DNA from: Bacillus sp. MM2020_4
Lineage (GTDB): Bacteria > Bacillota > Bacilli > Bacillales > Cytobacillaceae
Direction of reading: 5' to 3'
DNA: 62,410 nucleotides
Assembly (NCBI RefSeq): GCF_011250555.1
Contig: NZ_JAANMZ010000027.1
Location: 1 to 62,410, forward strand
Shown piece by piece: positions 10,272-19,354 of the stretch. The position numbers and the translations under genes were made by a program. Below the pieces are notes generated by a model that was not told the origin of the DNA, did not search any database, and saw only the letters and a list, made by a program, of their open reading frames with translations. The first letter of the stretch is position 1, and the number at the start of each line of letters is the position of its first letter.

Positions 10272-10376
10272 AGAAAAGTGTCCAGCTGCAGCGCCTAGGG
10301 GCTCGGGGTCATAAGTCAATCCGTCTCGCCGGCTTGTCTAGACTCACGCCCCTGAGCAAGGCGCTTCCGCTTTTCT
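10272..10376. repeat. 105-nt imperfect palindromic intergenic repeat, full copy
   Basis: The ends AGAAAAG (10272-10278) and CTTTTCT (10370-10376) are inverted. Inside them AGCGCCT pairs with AGGCGCT, CTCGGGG with CCCCTGAG, AAGTC with GACTC, and GTCT with AGAC near the centre, so the element can fold into one long hairpin. It fills nearly the whole gap between ispF and gltX. Partial copies occur at 17825, 51791 and 58112. I believe similar elements are common between genes in Bacillus genomes, but I cannot check this. It is GC-richer than its surroundings. Confidence 0.8.
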
Positions 10377-10395
10377 AACTGGAGGCATTATTACT

Positions 10396-11853
10396 ATGTC
10401 AAACGAAGTTCGTGTAAGATATGCGCCAAGTCCAACGGGGCATTTACATATCGGAAACGCCCGTACGGCGCTATTCAATTATTTATTTGCTCGCAGCCAA
10501 GGCGGGAAGTTTATTATTCGGATTGAAGATACTGATAAGAAACGGAATATTGCTGGCGGTGAGCAAAGCCAGTTAAAGTATTTAAAATGGCTTGGCATGG
10601 ATTGGGATGAAAGTGTGGATGTCGGCGGGGAATACGGCCCATACCGTCAATCAGAGCGGAATGACCTATATGAAACCTACTATAATCAATTGTTAGCAGA
10701 TGGTCATGCCTATAAATGCTATTGTAACGAAGCAGAGCTTGAAGCAGAACGTGAAGCGCAAATGGAACGCGGCGAAACTCCTCACTATTCTGGTAAATGC
10801 CGTCATTTAACGGAGGAAGAGCGTCATCAACTTGAACAAGAAGGCCGTGAGCCAAGCATTCGAATGGTTGTACCGGAAGGGAAGACCTATACGTTTGATG
10901 ATATGGTTAAGGGTCCTGTTTCCTTTGAATCAGAAGGAATGGGTGATTGGGTCATTATTAAAAAGGATGGGACGCCAACCTATAATTTTGCGGTAACGGT
11001 TGATGATTATTTAATGAAGATTTCCCATGTGCTTCGCGGTGATGACCATATTTCTAACACACCAAAGCAACTGATGGTTTATGAAGCATTAGGCTGGGAG
11101 CCACCGGTCTTTGGGCACATGACGTTGATTGTGAATGAAAGCCGTAAAAAATTAAGTAAGCGGGATGAATCCATTATTCAGTTCATCGAGCAATACGAAG
11201 AACTTGGGTACTTACCTGAAGCGTTATTTAACTTTATTACCTTACTAGGCTGGTCACCGGCGGGTGAAGAAGAGCTTTATTCTAAAAATGAGTTTATTGA
11301 ACTATTCGATGCCAGCCGTCTATCAAAATCGCCGGCATTATTTGATAAACAAAAACTGACGTGGATGAATAACCAATACATGAAAAAGATAGAGGTTGAC
11401 CGGGTGCTTGAACTTGCACTCCCACACTTAATCAAGGCAGGTCGTGTAAGTGCCAGTCTAACCGACGAAGAGCATCAATGGACTCGCCAATTAGTTGCGC
11501 TTTTACAAGAAAAAATGAGCTTCGGTGCAGAAATCATTGGACTATCAGACATGTTCTTTAAAGAGGATGCGGAGTACGAAGAAGACGCAAAGGAAATCTT
11601 AGCAGGGGAAACCGTTCCTGAAGTTTTAAAGGCATTTTCTCTTGAACTTGATCAGCTAGAAAGCTTTCAAGCGGATGGCATTAAAGCGGCGATGAAGGCA
11701 GTTCAAAAATCCACTGGCCAAAAGGGGAAAAATCTGTTCATGCCGATTCGTGCGGCAGTAACAGGGCAAACGCATGGCCCGGATCTGCCGGAGACGATTG
11801 AGCTTTTAGGCAAAAATAAAGTTCAAAATAGAATTCATAAAATTATTAGTTAA
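10396..11853 (+). CDS. gltX: Glutamyl-tRNA synthetase
   Basis: GltX charges tRNA-Glu and, in most Bacillus, also tRNA-Gln as the substrate for GatCAB transamidation. The 485-residue class I enzyme has the HIGH-type motif HIGN within [14 protein letters not shown] near the start, a cysteine cluster around residues 108-135 (CYCN...CRH) that may bind zinc, and the KMSKS-type motif KLSKRDES. The C-terminal anticodon-binding domain is complete. The start ATG follows CTGGAGGC. It is followed by a T-box leader serving the next operon. Confidence 0.97.
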   Translation: MSNEVRVRYAPSPTGHLHIGNARTALFNYLFARSQGGKFIIRIEDTDKKRNIAGGEQSQLKYLKWLGMDWDESVDVGGEYGPYRQSERNDLYETYYNQLLADGHAYKCYCNEAELEAEREAQMERGETPHYSGKCRHLTEEERHQLEQEGREPSIRMVVPEGKTYTFDDMVKGPVSFESEGMGDWVIIKKDGTPTYNFAVTVDDYLMKISHVLRGDDHISNTPKQLMVYEALGWEPPVFGHMTLIVNESRKKLSKRDESIIQFIEQYEELGYLPEALFNFITLLGWSPAGEEELYSKNEFIELFDASRLSKSPALFDKQKLTWMNNQYMKKIEVDRVLELALPHLIKAGRVSASLTDEEHQWTRQLVALLQEKMSFGAEIIGLSDMFFKEDAEYEEDAKEILAGETVPEVLKAFSLELDQLESFQADGIKAAMKAVQKSTGQKGKNLFMPIRAAVTGQTHGPDLPETIELLGKNKVQNRIHKIIS

Positions 11854-11855
11854 CA

Positions 11856-11883
11856 TTGAAGACAAAATGTAATATAGTATAAG
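11856..11883 (+). promoter_or_regulatory. Probable promoter of the cysE-cysS T-box transcript
   Basis: TTGAAG (11856-11861), 16 bp, then TATAAG (11878-11883), just after gltX and at the right distance ahead of the T-box leader. The match is moderate. Confidence 0.5.
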
Positions 11884-11899
11884 AAAGTAAATTCATAAT

Positions 11900-12190
11900 C
11901 TAAAGCGTAGAAGAGGAAAAGTAGAAAAAGGATGCTTGGAAGAGAGAACCATCACCGGCTGAAAGTGGTTTAAGCCTCTCCTAATTTGAAATGCCCCTCT
12001 GAGCCCCATTTCGAAAAGGATCAACACCTGAGTAGATATGGGCGGAACCATCCGTTAACAGTTAGAGTGAGACTTTTTTAGCTAGGGAGCCCTGCTTTCA
12101 TTAGGAATGCATGGAACAAGCTAATGGGTCTAATCAGAGTGGAACCACGCAGCATGCGTCTCTGTCGATACGACAGGGGCGCTTTTTATT
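11900..12190 (+). promoter_or_regulatory. T-box riboswitch leader, cysteine specifier
   Basis: This ~290-nt leader has a Stem I region beginning GTAGAAGAGG, a specifier loop with TGC (Cys) at 11992-11994 before the CTCTGAG side, and the T-box AGAGTGGAACCACG at 12136-12149. It ends in an intrinsic terminator: GCGTCTCTGTCG (12156-12167) pairs with CGACAGGGGCGC (12171-12182) ahead of a T-run. Uncharged tRNA-Cys should stabilise the antiterminator and turn on cysE and cysS. Gene context, specifier and T-box agree. The left end is approximate. Confidence 0.93.
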
Positions 12191-12219
12191 TTATAAAAAA
12201 ACAAAGGGGGGGAATGGCG

Positions 12220-12888
12220 ATGTTCAAAAAGTTTAAGGAGGACGTCGAGGTTGTTTTTGAACAAGATCCTGCGGCAAGGAGTTATCTAGAAGTTATCTTA
12301 ACGTATTCAGGCTTACACGCGATTTGGTCACATCGAATTGCACACGCCTTCTTTAATCGTAAATTATTCTTTCTGGCACGAGTCATTTCTCAAGTAAACC
12401 GATTTTTTACGGGAATTGAAATCCATCCAGGGGCAAAAATAGGCAGGAGATTTTTTATTGACCACGGTATGGGCGTTGTGATTGGGGAAACGTGTGAAAT
12501 TGGGGATAATGTAACTATATACCAAGGAGTGACGCTCGGTGGTACGGGGAAAGAAAAAGGGAAACGGCATCCGACGATTAAAGACAATGTCCTAATTGCC
12601 ACTGGGGCAAAGGTGCTGGGGTCGATTACCATTGGTGAAAATTCAAAAATAGGCGGCGGGTCAGTGGTCTTAAAGGAGGTCCCTCCAAATTCGACGGTAG
12701 TGGGCATTCCAGGCAGGGTCGTGATTCAGGACGGAAAACGAATTAATAAAGATTTAAACCATTGCGACCTGCCGGATCCGGTAGCTGATCGCTTAAAAGA
12801 AATCCAGGCAGAGCTAAACCTGCTACGAGAAGAACTGTTTGAATTAAAAGAGGAAGGAATTAAAGTTAATGGCCATTCAAATTTATAA
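12220..12888 (+). CDS. cysE: Serine O-acetyltransferase
   Basis: CysE acetylates serine with acetyl-CoA, the first committed step of cysteine synthesis. The 222-residue product has the N-terminal helical domain and a left-handed beta-helix of hexapeptide repeats (about 65-170), with the active-site stretch [18 protein letters not shown] and [15 protein letters not shown] favour ATG 12220 (MFKKFKEDV) because the ribosome binding site AAAGGGGGGG ends at 12212; ATG 12214 is the alternative. The open frame extends back into the T-box terminator and is not used. It overlaps cysS by 20 bp and is under the same cysteine T-box. Confidence 0.95.
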   Translation: MFKKFKEDVEVVFEQDPAARSYLEVILTYSGLHAIWSHRIAHAFFNRKLFFLARVISQVNRFFTGIEIHPGAKIGRRFFIDHGMGVVIGETCEIGDNVTIYQGVTLGGTGKEKGKRHPTIKDNVLIATGAKVLGSITIGENSKIGGGSVVLKEVPPNSTVVGIPGRVVIQDGKRINKDLNHCDLPDPVADRLKEIQAELNLLREELFELKEEGIKVNGHSNL

Positions 12889-14266
12889 TACACTTACAAG
12901 AAAAAAGGAAACCTTCATCCCGTTAGAAGAAGGAAAGGTAAAAATGTATGTCTGCGGGCCGACTGTCTATAATTATATTCATATCGGTAATGCCCGTCCG
13001 GCGATTACTTTTGATACGGTTCGCCGCTACTTGGAGTACCGCGGCTTTGATGTCCAATATGTCTCGAACTTTACGGATGTTGATGATAAATTGATCCGTG
13101 CCGCCCAGCAGTTAGGGGTAGATGTCCCAACGATTGCTGACCGCTTCATCAATGCCTACTTTGAAGATGTTTCCGCTTTAGGCTGTGAAAAAGCGGATGT
13201 TCATCCACGGGTAATGGAAAACATGGATATCATTATCGATTTCATTCAGCAATTAGTTGAAAAAGGCTATGCTTATGAATCAGAAGGTGATGTTTACTAT
13301 CGGACACGAAGCTTTGAAGGATACGGTAAGCTTTCCCATCAATCGATTGATGATCTGCAAGTTGGAGCAAGGATTGAAGTCGGTGACAGGAAACAGGATG
13401 ATTTGGACTTTGCCTTATGGAAAGCGGCGAAAGAAGGGGAAATCTTCTGGGATAGCCCTTGGGGGCCTGGACGGCCTGGTTGGCATATCGAGTGCTCAGC
13501 AATGGCAAAAAAGTATCTGGGGGAAACGATTGATATCCATGCGGGCGGTCAAGATTTAACTTTCCCGCACCACGAAAACGAAATTGCCCAATCAGAAGCC
13601 CTATCCGGAAAATTATTTTCCCGTTATTGGATGCATAACGGCTATATCAATATTGATAATGAAAAGATGTCAAAATCACTGGGTAATTTCGTGTTAGTGC
13701 ATGATATTATTAAACGGCATAACCCGCAAGTATTGCGCTTCTTTATCCTATCCGTTCATTATCGTAATCCGATTAATTATAGTGAGGAATTATTGGAGAA
13801 CACAAAGGCGGCCTATGAACGTTTAACTACTTCATACCAAAATTTAAAACACCGGAAAGAAGCCAGCACAGATTTAACCAGTAATAATCAAGAGTGGCTG
13901 GATAAAATCGCTGCCTTACAGGAATCATTTATTGAGGCAATGGATGACGACTTTAATACTGCCTTAGCTATTTCGGTATTATTTGAGCTTTCAAAGCAGG
14001 CCAATTATTATCTATTAGAAAAAAATACAGCGGTGGAGGTCATTGATGCCTTTACAAATCAATTTGAAGAGCTTTTCCGTGTGCTCGGGCTAACCATTGG
14101 CAGTGAAGAAATGGTGGACGATGAAATTGACGCATTGATTGAAAAGCGGAATCAAGCACGAAAGGATCGAAATTTCCAGCTGTCTGATCAAATCAGGGAT
14201 CAGCTGAAGGAAATGAATATTATATTAGAAGACACCGCGCAAGGCACAAGGTGGAAAAGAGGCTAA
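12869..14266 (+). CDS. cysS: Cysteinyl-tRNA synthetase
   Basis: CysS charges tRNA-Cys. The 465-residue class I synthetase has the zinc ligand cysteine in [10 protein letters not shown] (residue 29), the HIGH motif HIGN, the zinc/active-site region WHIECSAM and HHENEIAQ, and KMSKS in [10 protein letters not shown]. The start lies within the 3' end of cysE, so translation is probably coupled. Co-control with cysE by a cysteine T-box links amino acid synthesis to tRNA charging. Length and motifs are typical. Confidence 0.97.
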   Translation: MAIQIYNTLTRKKETFIPLEEGKVKMYVCGPTVYNYIHIGNARPAITFDTVRRYLEYRGFDVQYVSNFTDVDDKLIRAAQQLGVDVPTIADRFINAYFEDVSALGCEKADVHPRVMENMDIIIDFIQQLVEKGYAYESEGDVYYRTRSFEGYGKLSHQSIDDLQVGARIEVGDRKQDDLDFALWKAAKEGEIFWDSPWGPGRPGWHIECSAMAKKYLGETIDIHAGGQDLTFPHHENEIAQSEALSGKLFSRYWMHNGYINIDNEKMSKSLGNFVLVHDIIKRHNPQVLRFFILSVHYRNPINYSEELLENTKAAYERLTTSYQNLKHRKEASTDLTSNNQEWLDKIAALQESFIEAMDDDFNTALAISVLFELSKQANYYLLEKNTAVEVIDAFTNQFEELFRVLGLTIGSEEMVDDEIDALIEKRNQARKDRNFQLSDQIRDQLKEMNIILEDTAQGTRWKRG

Positions 14267-14269
14267 TTC

Positions 14270-14695
14270 ATGCTGAATTATGAAAACAACATCAATGCCA
14301 AACAATTGAATAGTCTCGCCTTGGCCTACATGGGCGATGCGGTCTTTGAGTCATATGTGAGGCGGCACCTTCTCTATAACGGTAAGGTAAGACCAAATCA
14401 ATTGCACCGTTTAGCGACAACGTATGTCTCCGCGAAGGCCCAGTGCCAAGTTCTTTTTAAACTGATGGATCACCAGGTTTTAAACGAAGAGGAATTAGCA
14501 GTGGTGATGCGTGGCAGAAATGCAAAGTCAGGCACGGTTCCGAAAAATACCGATGTTCAGACGTATCGTTACAGCACAGCTTTTGAGGCATTAATGGGCT
14601 ATTTATTTTTGGAAGAGAAGAAAGAGCGCTTAGAAGAGCTCGTGGAGAAGGCGTTTTTATATGTTGAGGAACAGAAAGGAGGAACAGTACTGTGA
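14270..14695 (+). CDS. mrnC: Mini-ribonuclease III (23S rRNA maturation)
   Basis: Mini-III is an RNase III catalytic domain without the double-stranded RNA-binding domain; in Bacillus it trims the 5' and 3' ends of 23S rRNA with help from L3. The 141-residue product has the signature [20 protein letters not shown] carrying the catalytic aspartate, and an acidic C-terminal helix. It lies 3 bp after cysS and overlaps rlmB by 4 bp (GTGA), so it is likely part of the cysE-cysS-mrnC-rlmB-rae1 transcript. Confidence 0.95.
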   Translation: MLNYENNINAKQLNSLALAYMGDAVFESYVRRHLLYNGKVRPNQLHRLATTYVSAKAQCQVLFKLMDHQVLNEEELAVVMRGRNAKSGTVPKNTDVQTYRYSTAFEALMGYLFLEEKKERLEELVEKAFLYVEEQKGGTVL

Positions 14696-15435
14696 ATGAG
14701 GACTATATCGTTGGAAAAAATCCCGTTATTGAGGCGCTTAAATCAGAGCGGGATATTAATAAAATTTTAATTGCAGAAGGTTCACAGCGTGGTCAAATGC
14801 AACAGATTACGCAATTGGCAAAAGAAGCCCATGTCATTGTCCAATATGTCCCAAAGAAAAAGATTGATCAAATCAGTGATCAAAATCATCAAGGCGTCTT
14901 AGCCTATGTTGCTGCCTATCAATATGCAGAAATGGATGATTTATTCGCGGCAGCCGAAAAGAAGAATGAAGCACCTTTCTTTTTGTTGCTGGATGAAATT
15001 GAGGATCCGCATAACCTTGGATCGATTATGCGGACAGCAGACGCTGTCGGAGCACACGGCATCATTATTCCAAAGAGAAGGGCTGTTGGTTTAACGGCAA
15101 CAGTTGCGAAGGCCTCAACAGGTGCGATTGAGTATATACCAGTTGTCCGGGTAACAAATATGGCGCGGACGATCGATGAGTTAAAAGAACGAGGCGTTTG
15201 GATTGCTGGTACTGATGCAAAAGGAAAGGAAGATTACCGGCAGCTGGATGGAACACTTCCACTTGGTTTAGTGATCGGCAGTGAGGGAAAAGGAATGGGT
15301 CGGCTAATTCGTGATAAATGTGATTTTCTGATTCAAATGCCGATGGTCGGGAAAGTGACCTCGTTAAATGCTTCAGTTGCTGCATCCTTACTCATGTATG
15401 AGGTTTATCGAAAACGGCACCCGCTTGCGAGGTAG
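14692..15435 (+). CDS. rlmB: 23S rRNA (guanosine-2'-O-)-methyltransferase RlmB family
   Basis: This SpoU/TrmH-type SPOUT methyltransferase of 247 residues probably 2'-O-methylates a guanosine in 23S rRNA. It has the N-terminal L30e-like substrate-binding domain and the three SPOUT motifs: [16 protein letters not shown] (about 104-119), [13 protein letters not shown] (about 194-206) and [16 protein letters not shown] (about 221-236), which build the knot that binds S-adenosylmethionine. The start is GTG 14692, overlapping the mrnC stop, behind AAAGGAGG. Its exact target base is inferred from homology. Confidence 0.92.
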   Translation: MNEDYIVGKNPVIEALKSERDINKILIAEGSQRGQMQQITQLAKEAHVIVQYVPKKKIDQISDQNHQGVLAYVAAYQYAEMDDLFAAAEKKNEAPFFLLLDEIEDPHNLGSIMRTADAVGAHGIIIPKRRAVGLTATVAKASTGAIEYIPVVRVTNMARTIDELKERGVWIAGTDAKGKEDYRQLDGTLPLGLVIGSEGKGMGRLIRDKCDFLIQMPMVGKVTSLNASVAASLLMYEVYRKRHPLAR

Positions 15436-15440
15436 TATAT

Positions 15441-15950
15441 ATGGATATCCTCCTTGTTGACGGGTATAACATTATTGGTGCCTGGCCGGAGCTAAGGGCA
15501 TTAAAGGAGCGGGATTTACCTGCCGCAAGGGATCGGTTAGTGGAAAGAATGGCCGAATATCAAGCCTTTTCTGGTTACCGTGTCATTGTTGTATTTGATG
15601 CTTACTTTGTGCAAGGAACAGAGCAAAAATATAAAAATCATAAAGTTGAGGTCATCTTTACGAAAGAAAATGAAACAGCAGATGAGCGGATTGAAAAAAT
15701 GGCTATTAGTCTAAACAATCGAAGGACACAAATCCATGTGGCTACATCCGATTTTACAGAGCAATGGGCCATTTTTGGACAAGGGGCCCTACGCAAATCC
15801 GCTCGTGAACTGCTTCTGGAAATGTCATCGATCGAAAAAGGAATTGAAAAGAAAGTAAAAAAGATCCAGGAGAAGAAACCCGTTTCCAAAATCCCGATTA
15901 GCGATGAAATGGCAGAAATTTTTGAAAAATGGCGCAGAGGGCAGAAATAG
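15441..15950 (+). CDS. rae1: Ribosome-associated endoribonuclease Rae1 (YacP, NYN domain)
   Basis: Rae1 cleaves certain mRNAs in the ribosomal A site in B. subtilis. The 169-residue product opens with the PIN-like NYN domain motif LLVDGYNIIGAWPEL with the acidic residue D6, has VVFDAYFVQG and ATSDFTEQ with further acidic residues, and ends in a basic helix. It lies 5 bp after rlmB and 69 bp before sigH, the usual position of yacP. Confidence 0.93.
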   Translation: MDILLVDGYNIIGAWPELRALKERDLPAARDRLVERMAEYQAFSGYRVIVVFDAYFVQGTEQKYKNHKVEVIFTKENETADERIEKMAISLNNRRTQIHVATSDFTEQWAIFGQGALRKSARELLLEMSSIEKGIEKKVKKIQEKKPVSKIPISDEMAEIFEKWRRGQK

Positions 15951-15953
15951 GCA

Positions 15954-15982
15954 TCGACTTCAATATATATCTACTGTATACT
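15954..15982 (+). promoter_or_regulatory. Possible sigma-A promoter of sigH
   Basis: TCGACT (15954-15959), 17 bp, then TATACT (15977-15982), directly upstream of the sigH ribosome binding site. B. subtilis sigH has its own AbrB-repressed promoter; an AbrB site cannot be recognised by eye. Confidence 0.5.
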
Positions 15983-16019
15983 AGTAATATCTATGCATGT
16001 TCGGTGGAGGGGATCTACT

Positions 16020-16670
16020 TTGAGTACAGACTTCGGGACTAGGATCAACGAACACTTTTTCGTAATGGAAGATGAAGAAATTGTCGATTTGGTGCACCAA
16101 GGTGATAGTGAAGCGCTTGATTATTTAATCCATAAGTATCGTAATTTTGTGCGTGCGAAAGCAAGATCCTATTTTTTAATTGGGGCAGATAAAGAGGATA
16201 TCGTCCAGGAAGGGATGATTGGTCTTTACAAGGCGATCCGTGACTTTCGTGAGGACAAGCTTACCTCATTCAAGGCATTTGCTGAACTATGCATCACAAG
16301 GCAAATTATCACGGCAATTAAGACGGCAACACGGCAAAAGCATATTCCGCTGAATTCCTATGTATCCTTGGACAAGCCTATTTATGACGAGGAGTCTGAC
16401 CGAACGTTGATGGATGTATTGTCGGGCACTAAAGTTCTGGATCCGGAAGAGCTAATTATCAATCAAGAGGAATTTGACCATATAGAAGTCAAGATGACTG
16501 AATTACTAAGTGATTTAGAACGGAAAGTATTGGCGCTCTATTTAGATGGCCAATCCTATCAGGAGATTTCTGAAGAGCTTAATCGTCATGTGAAATCCAT
16601 TGATAATGCCTTGCAACGAGTAAAAAGAAAGCTAGAACGCTACCTGGAAATTCGAGAATTCTCATTCTGA
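16020..16670 (+). CDS. sigH: RNA polymerase sigma-H factor
   Basis: Sigma-H (Spo0H) directs transition-state and early sporulation genes such as spo0A, spo0F and kinA. The 216-residue product has region 2 (YRNFVRAKARSYFLIGADKEDIVQEGMIGLYKAIRDF) and region 4 (LSDLERKVLALYLDGQSYQEI...HVKSIDNALQRVKRKL). I chose TTG 16020, which follows GGAGGGG by seven bases; an ATG at 15993 is in frame but upstream of the ribosome binding site. Sequence identity with the B. subtilis factor is high from about residue 20. Confidence 0.96.
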   Translation: MSTDFGTRINEHFFVMEDEEIVDLVHQGDSEALDYLIHKYRNFVRAKARSYFLIGADKEDIVQEGMIGLYKAIRDFREDKLTSFKAFAELCITRQIITAIKTATRQKHIPLNSYVSLDKPIYDEESDRTLMDVLSGTKVLDPEELIINQEEFDHIEVKMTELLSDLERKVLALYLDGQSYQEISEELNRHVKSIDNALQRVKRKLERYLEIREFSF

Positions 16671-16770
16671 TTTTTAACGAGATATATGTCATAAGTATGA
16701 ATCCGCTCTCAGTGGATATTGACAATAATTAGGTGTCGTGTTACATTTTTAGGGATTGAAGGTGTCGAAT

Positions 16771-16917
16771 ATGAGCAAAAAAATTATCCTGGCCTGCGTT
16801 GATTGCGGCTCGCGAAATTATTCGACCGTAGGCAAGCAGGAGCAGACAGAAAGATTGGAAATAAAGAAATTCTGCAAAACTTGCGCAACCCACACCATCC
16901 ACCGGGAAACAAAATAA
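16771..16917 (+). CDS. rpmGB: 50S ribosomal protein L33 (zinc-type)
   Basis: This 48-residue protein ([13 protein letters not shown]...) is a form of L33 with two CxxC pairs, C9/C12 and C35/C38, expected to hold a zinc ion. Its place directly before secE-nusG is conserved in Bacillaceae. The start ATG follows a modest GAAGGTG. Zinc and non-zinc L33 paralogues usually coexist in Bacillus; only this one is in the window. Confidence 0.93.
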   Translation: MSKKIILACVDCGSRNYSTVGKQEQTERLEIKKFCKTCATHTIHRETK

Positions 16918-16968
16918 TGATAATTGGTACTAGCAAAAGCGACTTAAGATAGTTGGGGGTTACGACGA

Positions 16969-17151
16969 ATGAAACGCATAAAGAAGTTCTTCAGTGATAT
17001 TATCCGTGAAATGAGAAAGGTAAGTTGGCCAAAACGCGGTGAACTAACTCGCTCTACCGTTACTGTTTTATCAACAGTTGTTTTTTTTGGAGTGTTCTTT
17101 GCTGTTCTCGATTTAGGGATTTCAAAATTGATTCGCTTAATTCTTGAATAA
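16969..17151 (+). CDS. secE: Preprotein translocase subunit SecE
   Basis: SecE clamps the SecY channel of the Sec translocase. The 60-residue product is the short Gram-positive type: an amphipathic N-terminal helix with the conserved EMRKVSWPKR motif (residues 14-23), then one membrane segment (about 32-56). The stop is followed by an intrinsic terminator before nusG, so secE and nusG may be only partly co-transcribed. Confidence 0.96.
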   Translation: MKRIKKFFSDIIREMRKVSWPKRGELTRSTVTVLSTVVFFGVFFAVLDLGISKLIRLILE

Positions 17152-17200
17152 TTCGTTATCATTCATGGTATAATGGTAATCAATAAAGGAAATTTCAGCT

Positions 17201-17231
17201 AAAAGCCCGTTTTGACGGGTTTTTTATTTTT
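17201..17231 (+). terminator. Intrinsic terminator between secE and nusG
   Basis: CCCGT (17206-17210) pairs with ACGGG (17215-17219) over a TTTG loop, flanked by AAAA on the left and a T-rich tract on the right. The stem is short, so read-through is possible. Confidence 0.65.
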
Positions 17232-17257
17232 GAATATATTAGATTTCCGATTAAAAT
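17230..17257 (+). promoter_or_regulatory. Possible nusG promoter
   Basis: TTGAAT (17230-17235), 16 bp, then TAAAAT (17252-17257), beginning in the T-tract of the preceding terminator. Confidence 0.45.
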
Positions 17258-17260
17258 ACA

Positions 17261-17288
17261 GGGAGGGACGGACATTTAGTCCTCTTAT
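17261..17288 (+). promoter_or_regulatory. nusG ribosome binding site with intervening hairpin
   Basis: The Shine-Dalgarno GGGAGGG (17261-17267) lies 21 nt from the ATG at 17289, too far for normal use. GGAC (17270-17273) can pair with GTCC (17279-17282), which would bring the two to about 8 nt. A competing pairing of GAGGGAC with GTCCTC would hide the site instead. Confidence 0.55.
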
Positions 17289-17822
17289 ATGGAAAAAAAT
17301 TGGTATGTAGTCCATACGTACTCAGGTTATGAAAATAAAGTGAAGGCAAATTTAGAAAAACGGGTAGAATCAATGGGCATGGCGGATAAAATCTTCCGTG
17401 TTGTTGTACCAGAGGAAGAAGAAACTGAAATCAAAAATGGCAAGAAAAAGGTTGTAAAACGAAAAGTTTTCCCTGGTTATGTGTTAGTGGAAATTGTCAT
17501 GACAGATGATTCCTGGTATGTCGTACGAAATACACCTGGTGTAACGGGATTCGTTGGCTCATCAGGTTCTGGTTCTAAGCCGACGCCGTTGCTTCCAGAA
17601 GAAGTGACTCATTTACTGAAGCGCATGGGCGTAGAAGAGAAACGAATCGATATCGACTATGAAATTGGTGAAACAGTCCGCGTAAAAGAAGGTCCGTTTG
17701 CGAACTTTACTGGGTCTGTTGAAGAGATGGACAAGGATAAAGCTAAGCTTAAAGTTTTAGTCAATATGTTTGGCCGTGATACACCGGTAGAACTCGAATT
17801 TACACAAATTGAGAAACTTTAA
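17289..17822 (+). CDS. nusG: Transcription termination/antitermination factor NusG
   Basis: NusG binds the RNA polymerase clamp and modulates pausing, and links polymerase to the ribosome through S10. The 177-residue product has the NGN domain (WYVVHTYSGYENKVKANLEKR; FPGYVLVEIVMTDDSWYVVRNTPGVTGFVG) and a C-terminal KOW domain (VRVKEGPFANFTGSVEEMD). The start gives MEKNWYVVH, identical to relatives as I recall them, although its ribosome binding site is unusually distant. Immediately downstream is half of a palindromic repeat. Confidence 0.97.
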   Translation: MEKNWYVVHTYSGYENKVKANLEKRVESMGMADKIFRVVVPEEEETEIKNGKKKVVKRKVFPGYVLVEIVMTDDSWYVVRNTPGVTGFVGSSGSGSKPTPLLPEEVTHLLKRMGVEEKRIDIDYEIGETVRVKEGPFANFTGSVEEMDKDKAKLKVLVNMFGRDTPVELEFTQIEKL

Positions 17823-17824
17823 AT

Positions 17825-17852
17825 AGAAAAGCAGAAGCGCCTTGATCAGGGA
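17825..17852 (-). repeat. Half copy of the palindromic repeat
   Basis: This 28-base stretch begins AGAAAAGCAGAAGCGCC. It matches the reverse complement of the right arm of the 10272-10376 element at about 25 of 28 positions. The other arm is missing, so it is a decayed or truncated copy. It starts three bases after the nusG stop. Confidence 0.7.
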
Positions 17853-17890
17853 CGATTTCAAAGAAAAAATATCTTATATTGTAAAAAAAC

Positions 17891-17919
17891 TTGAAATCAT
17901 TTTTAAATAATGTTACTAT
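17891..17919 (+). promoter_or_regulatory. rplK-rplA promoter
   Basis: TTGAAA (17891-17896), 17 bp, TACTAT (17914-17919), with extended -10 TG at 17911-17912. It leaves a ~130-nt leader before rplK with several short self-complementary segments but no clear terminator. Confidence 0.75.
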
Positions 17920-18059
17920 TTCATAGGTCAGTATGTCTCCAATGAGAGACTAGACTAATGTTTAAGTTCTTTATGATTAGTATATAAAGACAGATGCCTG
18001 AGTGGGAGGGTTCCTAAGGATCCAATTACCACATCACGGACTTTAAGGAGGTGTGTCTC

Positions 18060-18485
18060 GTGGCTAAAAAAGTAATTAAAGTCGTTAAATTACAAATTCC
18101 TGCTGGTAAAGCAAACCCAGCGCCGCCAGTTGGTCCTGCATTAGGTCAAGCCGGTGTTAACATCATGGGATTCTGTAAAGAATTTAACGCTCGTACAGCA
18201 GATCAAGCTGGATTGATCATTCCTGTTGAAATCACGGTTTTTGAAGACCGTTCATTTACATTTATTACGAAAACTCCTCCTGCTGCCGTTTTATTGAAAG
18301 TAGCAGCTGGAATTCAGTCAGGTTCTGGTGAACCTAACCGTAATAAAGTAGCAACAGTAAAACGTGATACAGTACGCGAGATTGCGGAACAAAAAATGCC
18401 TGACCTAAACGCAGCAAGCGTTGAAGCAGCAATGCGCATGGTTGAAGGTACTGCACGCAGCATGGGTATTGTTATCGAAGACTAA
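18060..18485 (+). CDS. rplK: 50S ribosomal protein L11
   Basis: L11 forms the GTPase-associated centre with 23S rRNA and is needed for RelA activation. The 141-residue product has the proline-rich N-terminal domain ([19 protein letters not shown]) and the rRNA-binding C-terminal domain. I start at GTG 18060 ([10 protein letters not shown]), placed after AAGGAGGTG; an in-frame TTG at 18051 overlaps that site. The proline segment is where thiopeptide-resistance changes usually occur, and it looks wild type. Confidence 0.97.
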   Translation: MAKKVIKVVKLQIPAGKANPAPPVGPALGQAGVNIMGFCKEFNARTADQAGLIIPVEITVFEDRSFTFITKTPPAAVLLKVAAGIQSGSGEPNRNKVATVKRDTVREIAEQKMPDLNAASVEAAMRMVEGTARSMGIVIED

Positions 18486-18510
18486 TCCGTGTAACTGTTT
18501 GTAATGAGTG

Positions 18511-18532
18511 AGGTTGCGTGATTGCGCAACCT
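18511..18532 (+). other. Hairpin between rplK and rplA
   Basis: AGGTTGCG (18511-18518) pairs with CGCAACCT (18525-18532) over a 6-nt loop and is followed by TTATTC. It may be a weak terminator or a processing site that sets the L11:L1 ratio. Confidence 0.55.
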
Positions 18533-18585
18533 TTATTCGTGGGAGGTAACATTCCGCTAAAACCACAATCTAGGAGGAAATAAAC

Positions 18586-19284
18586 ATGGCTAAAAAAGGT
18601 AAAAAGTATTTAGAAGCTTCTAAGCTTGTAGATCGTTTAAAAGCATACCCTATTGCAGAAGCAATTGATCTTGCTAAGAAAACAAACTACACAAAATTTG
18701 ATGCAACTCTTGAAGTAGCTTTCCGTTTAGGCGTTGACCCTAAGAAAGCTGACCAACAAATCCGTGGTGCAGTTGTACTTCCAAACGGAACTGGTAAAAC
18801 TCAACGCGTTTTAGTATTCGCGAAGGGTGAGAAAGTGAAAGAAGCAGAAGCAGCTGGCGCTGATTATGTAGGAGATTCTGAATACATTAACAAAATCCAA
18901 CAAGGTTGGTTTGACTTTGATGTAATCGTCGCAACTCCTGATATGATGGGTGAAGTTGGTAAACTTGGTCGTGTGTTAGGCCCTAAAGGCTTAATGCCAA
19001 ACCCTAAAACAGGTACAGTTACATTTGATGTAACTCGTGCTATTAACGAAATCAAAGCAGGTAAAGTTGAATACCGTGTTGACAAGTCAGGTAACATCCA
19101 CGTGCCAATCGGTAAAGCATCTTTCGAAAACGAAAAGCTTGTTGAAAACTTCAACACTATTTTTGAAACGATGGTAAAAGTGAAACCTTCAGCTGCAAAA
19201 GGTACCTACATGAAGAACGTTACTGTTGCTTCAACAATGGGACCTGGTGTGAAGGTAGATCCTTCATCTGTTACAGTTAAATAA
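18586..19284 (+). CDS. rplA: 50S ribosomal protein L1
   Basis: L1 forms the mobile stalk at the ribosomal E site and is a translational repressor of its own operon in many bacteria. The 232-residue product starts [17 protein letters not shown] and carries the RNA-binding signature [19 protein letters not shown] (about 127-145). The start follows CTAGGAGG. Length and sequence are standard. It is followed by a new promoter, so rplJ-rplL is separately controlled. Confidence 0.97.
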   Translation: MAKKGKKYLEASKLVDRLKAYPIAEAIDLAKKTNYTKFDATLEVAFRLGVDPKKADQQIRGAVVLPNGTGKTQRVLVFAKGEKVKEAEAAGADYVGDSEYINKIQQGWFDFDVIVATPDMMGEVGKLGRVLGPKGLMPNPKTGTVTFDVTRAINEIKAGKVEYRVDKSGNIHVPIGKASFENEKLVENFNTIFETMVKVKPSAAKGTYMKNVTVASTMGPGVKVDPSSVTVK

Positions 19285-19294
19285 ATTTTTCCAA

Positions 19295-19323
19295 TTGACA
19301 AAACAAAGTAGATTTACTATAAT
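19295..19323 (+). promoter_or_regulatory. Consensus sigma-A promoter of rplJ-rplL
   Basis: TTGACA (19295-19300), exactly 17 bp, TATAAT (19318-19323): a full consensus promoter, fitting the very high demand for L12. Confidence 0.9.
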
Positions 19324-19354
19324 CAATTTTGTTGTTTAAATAAAAAACATTTGT

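Noticed and set aside
12124..12219. Longer N-terminus for CysE
   Set aside because: It is the T-box terminator region read as codons; the real start follows the AAAGGGGGGG site.
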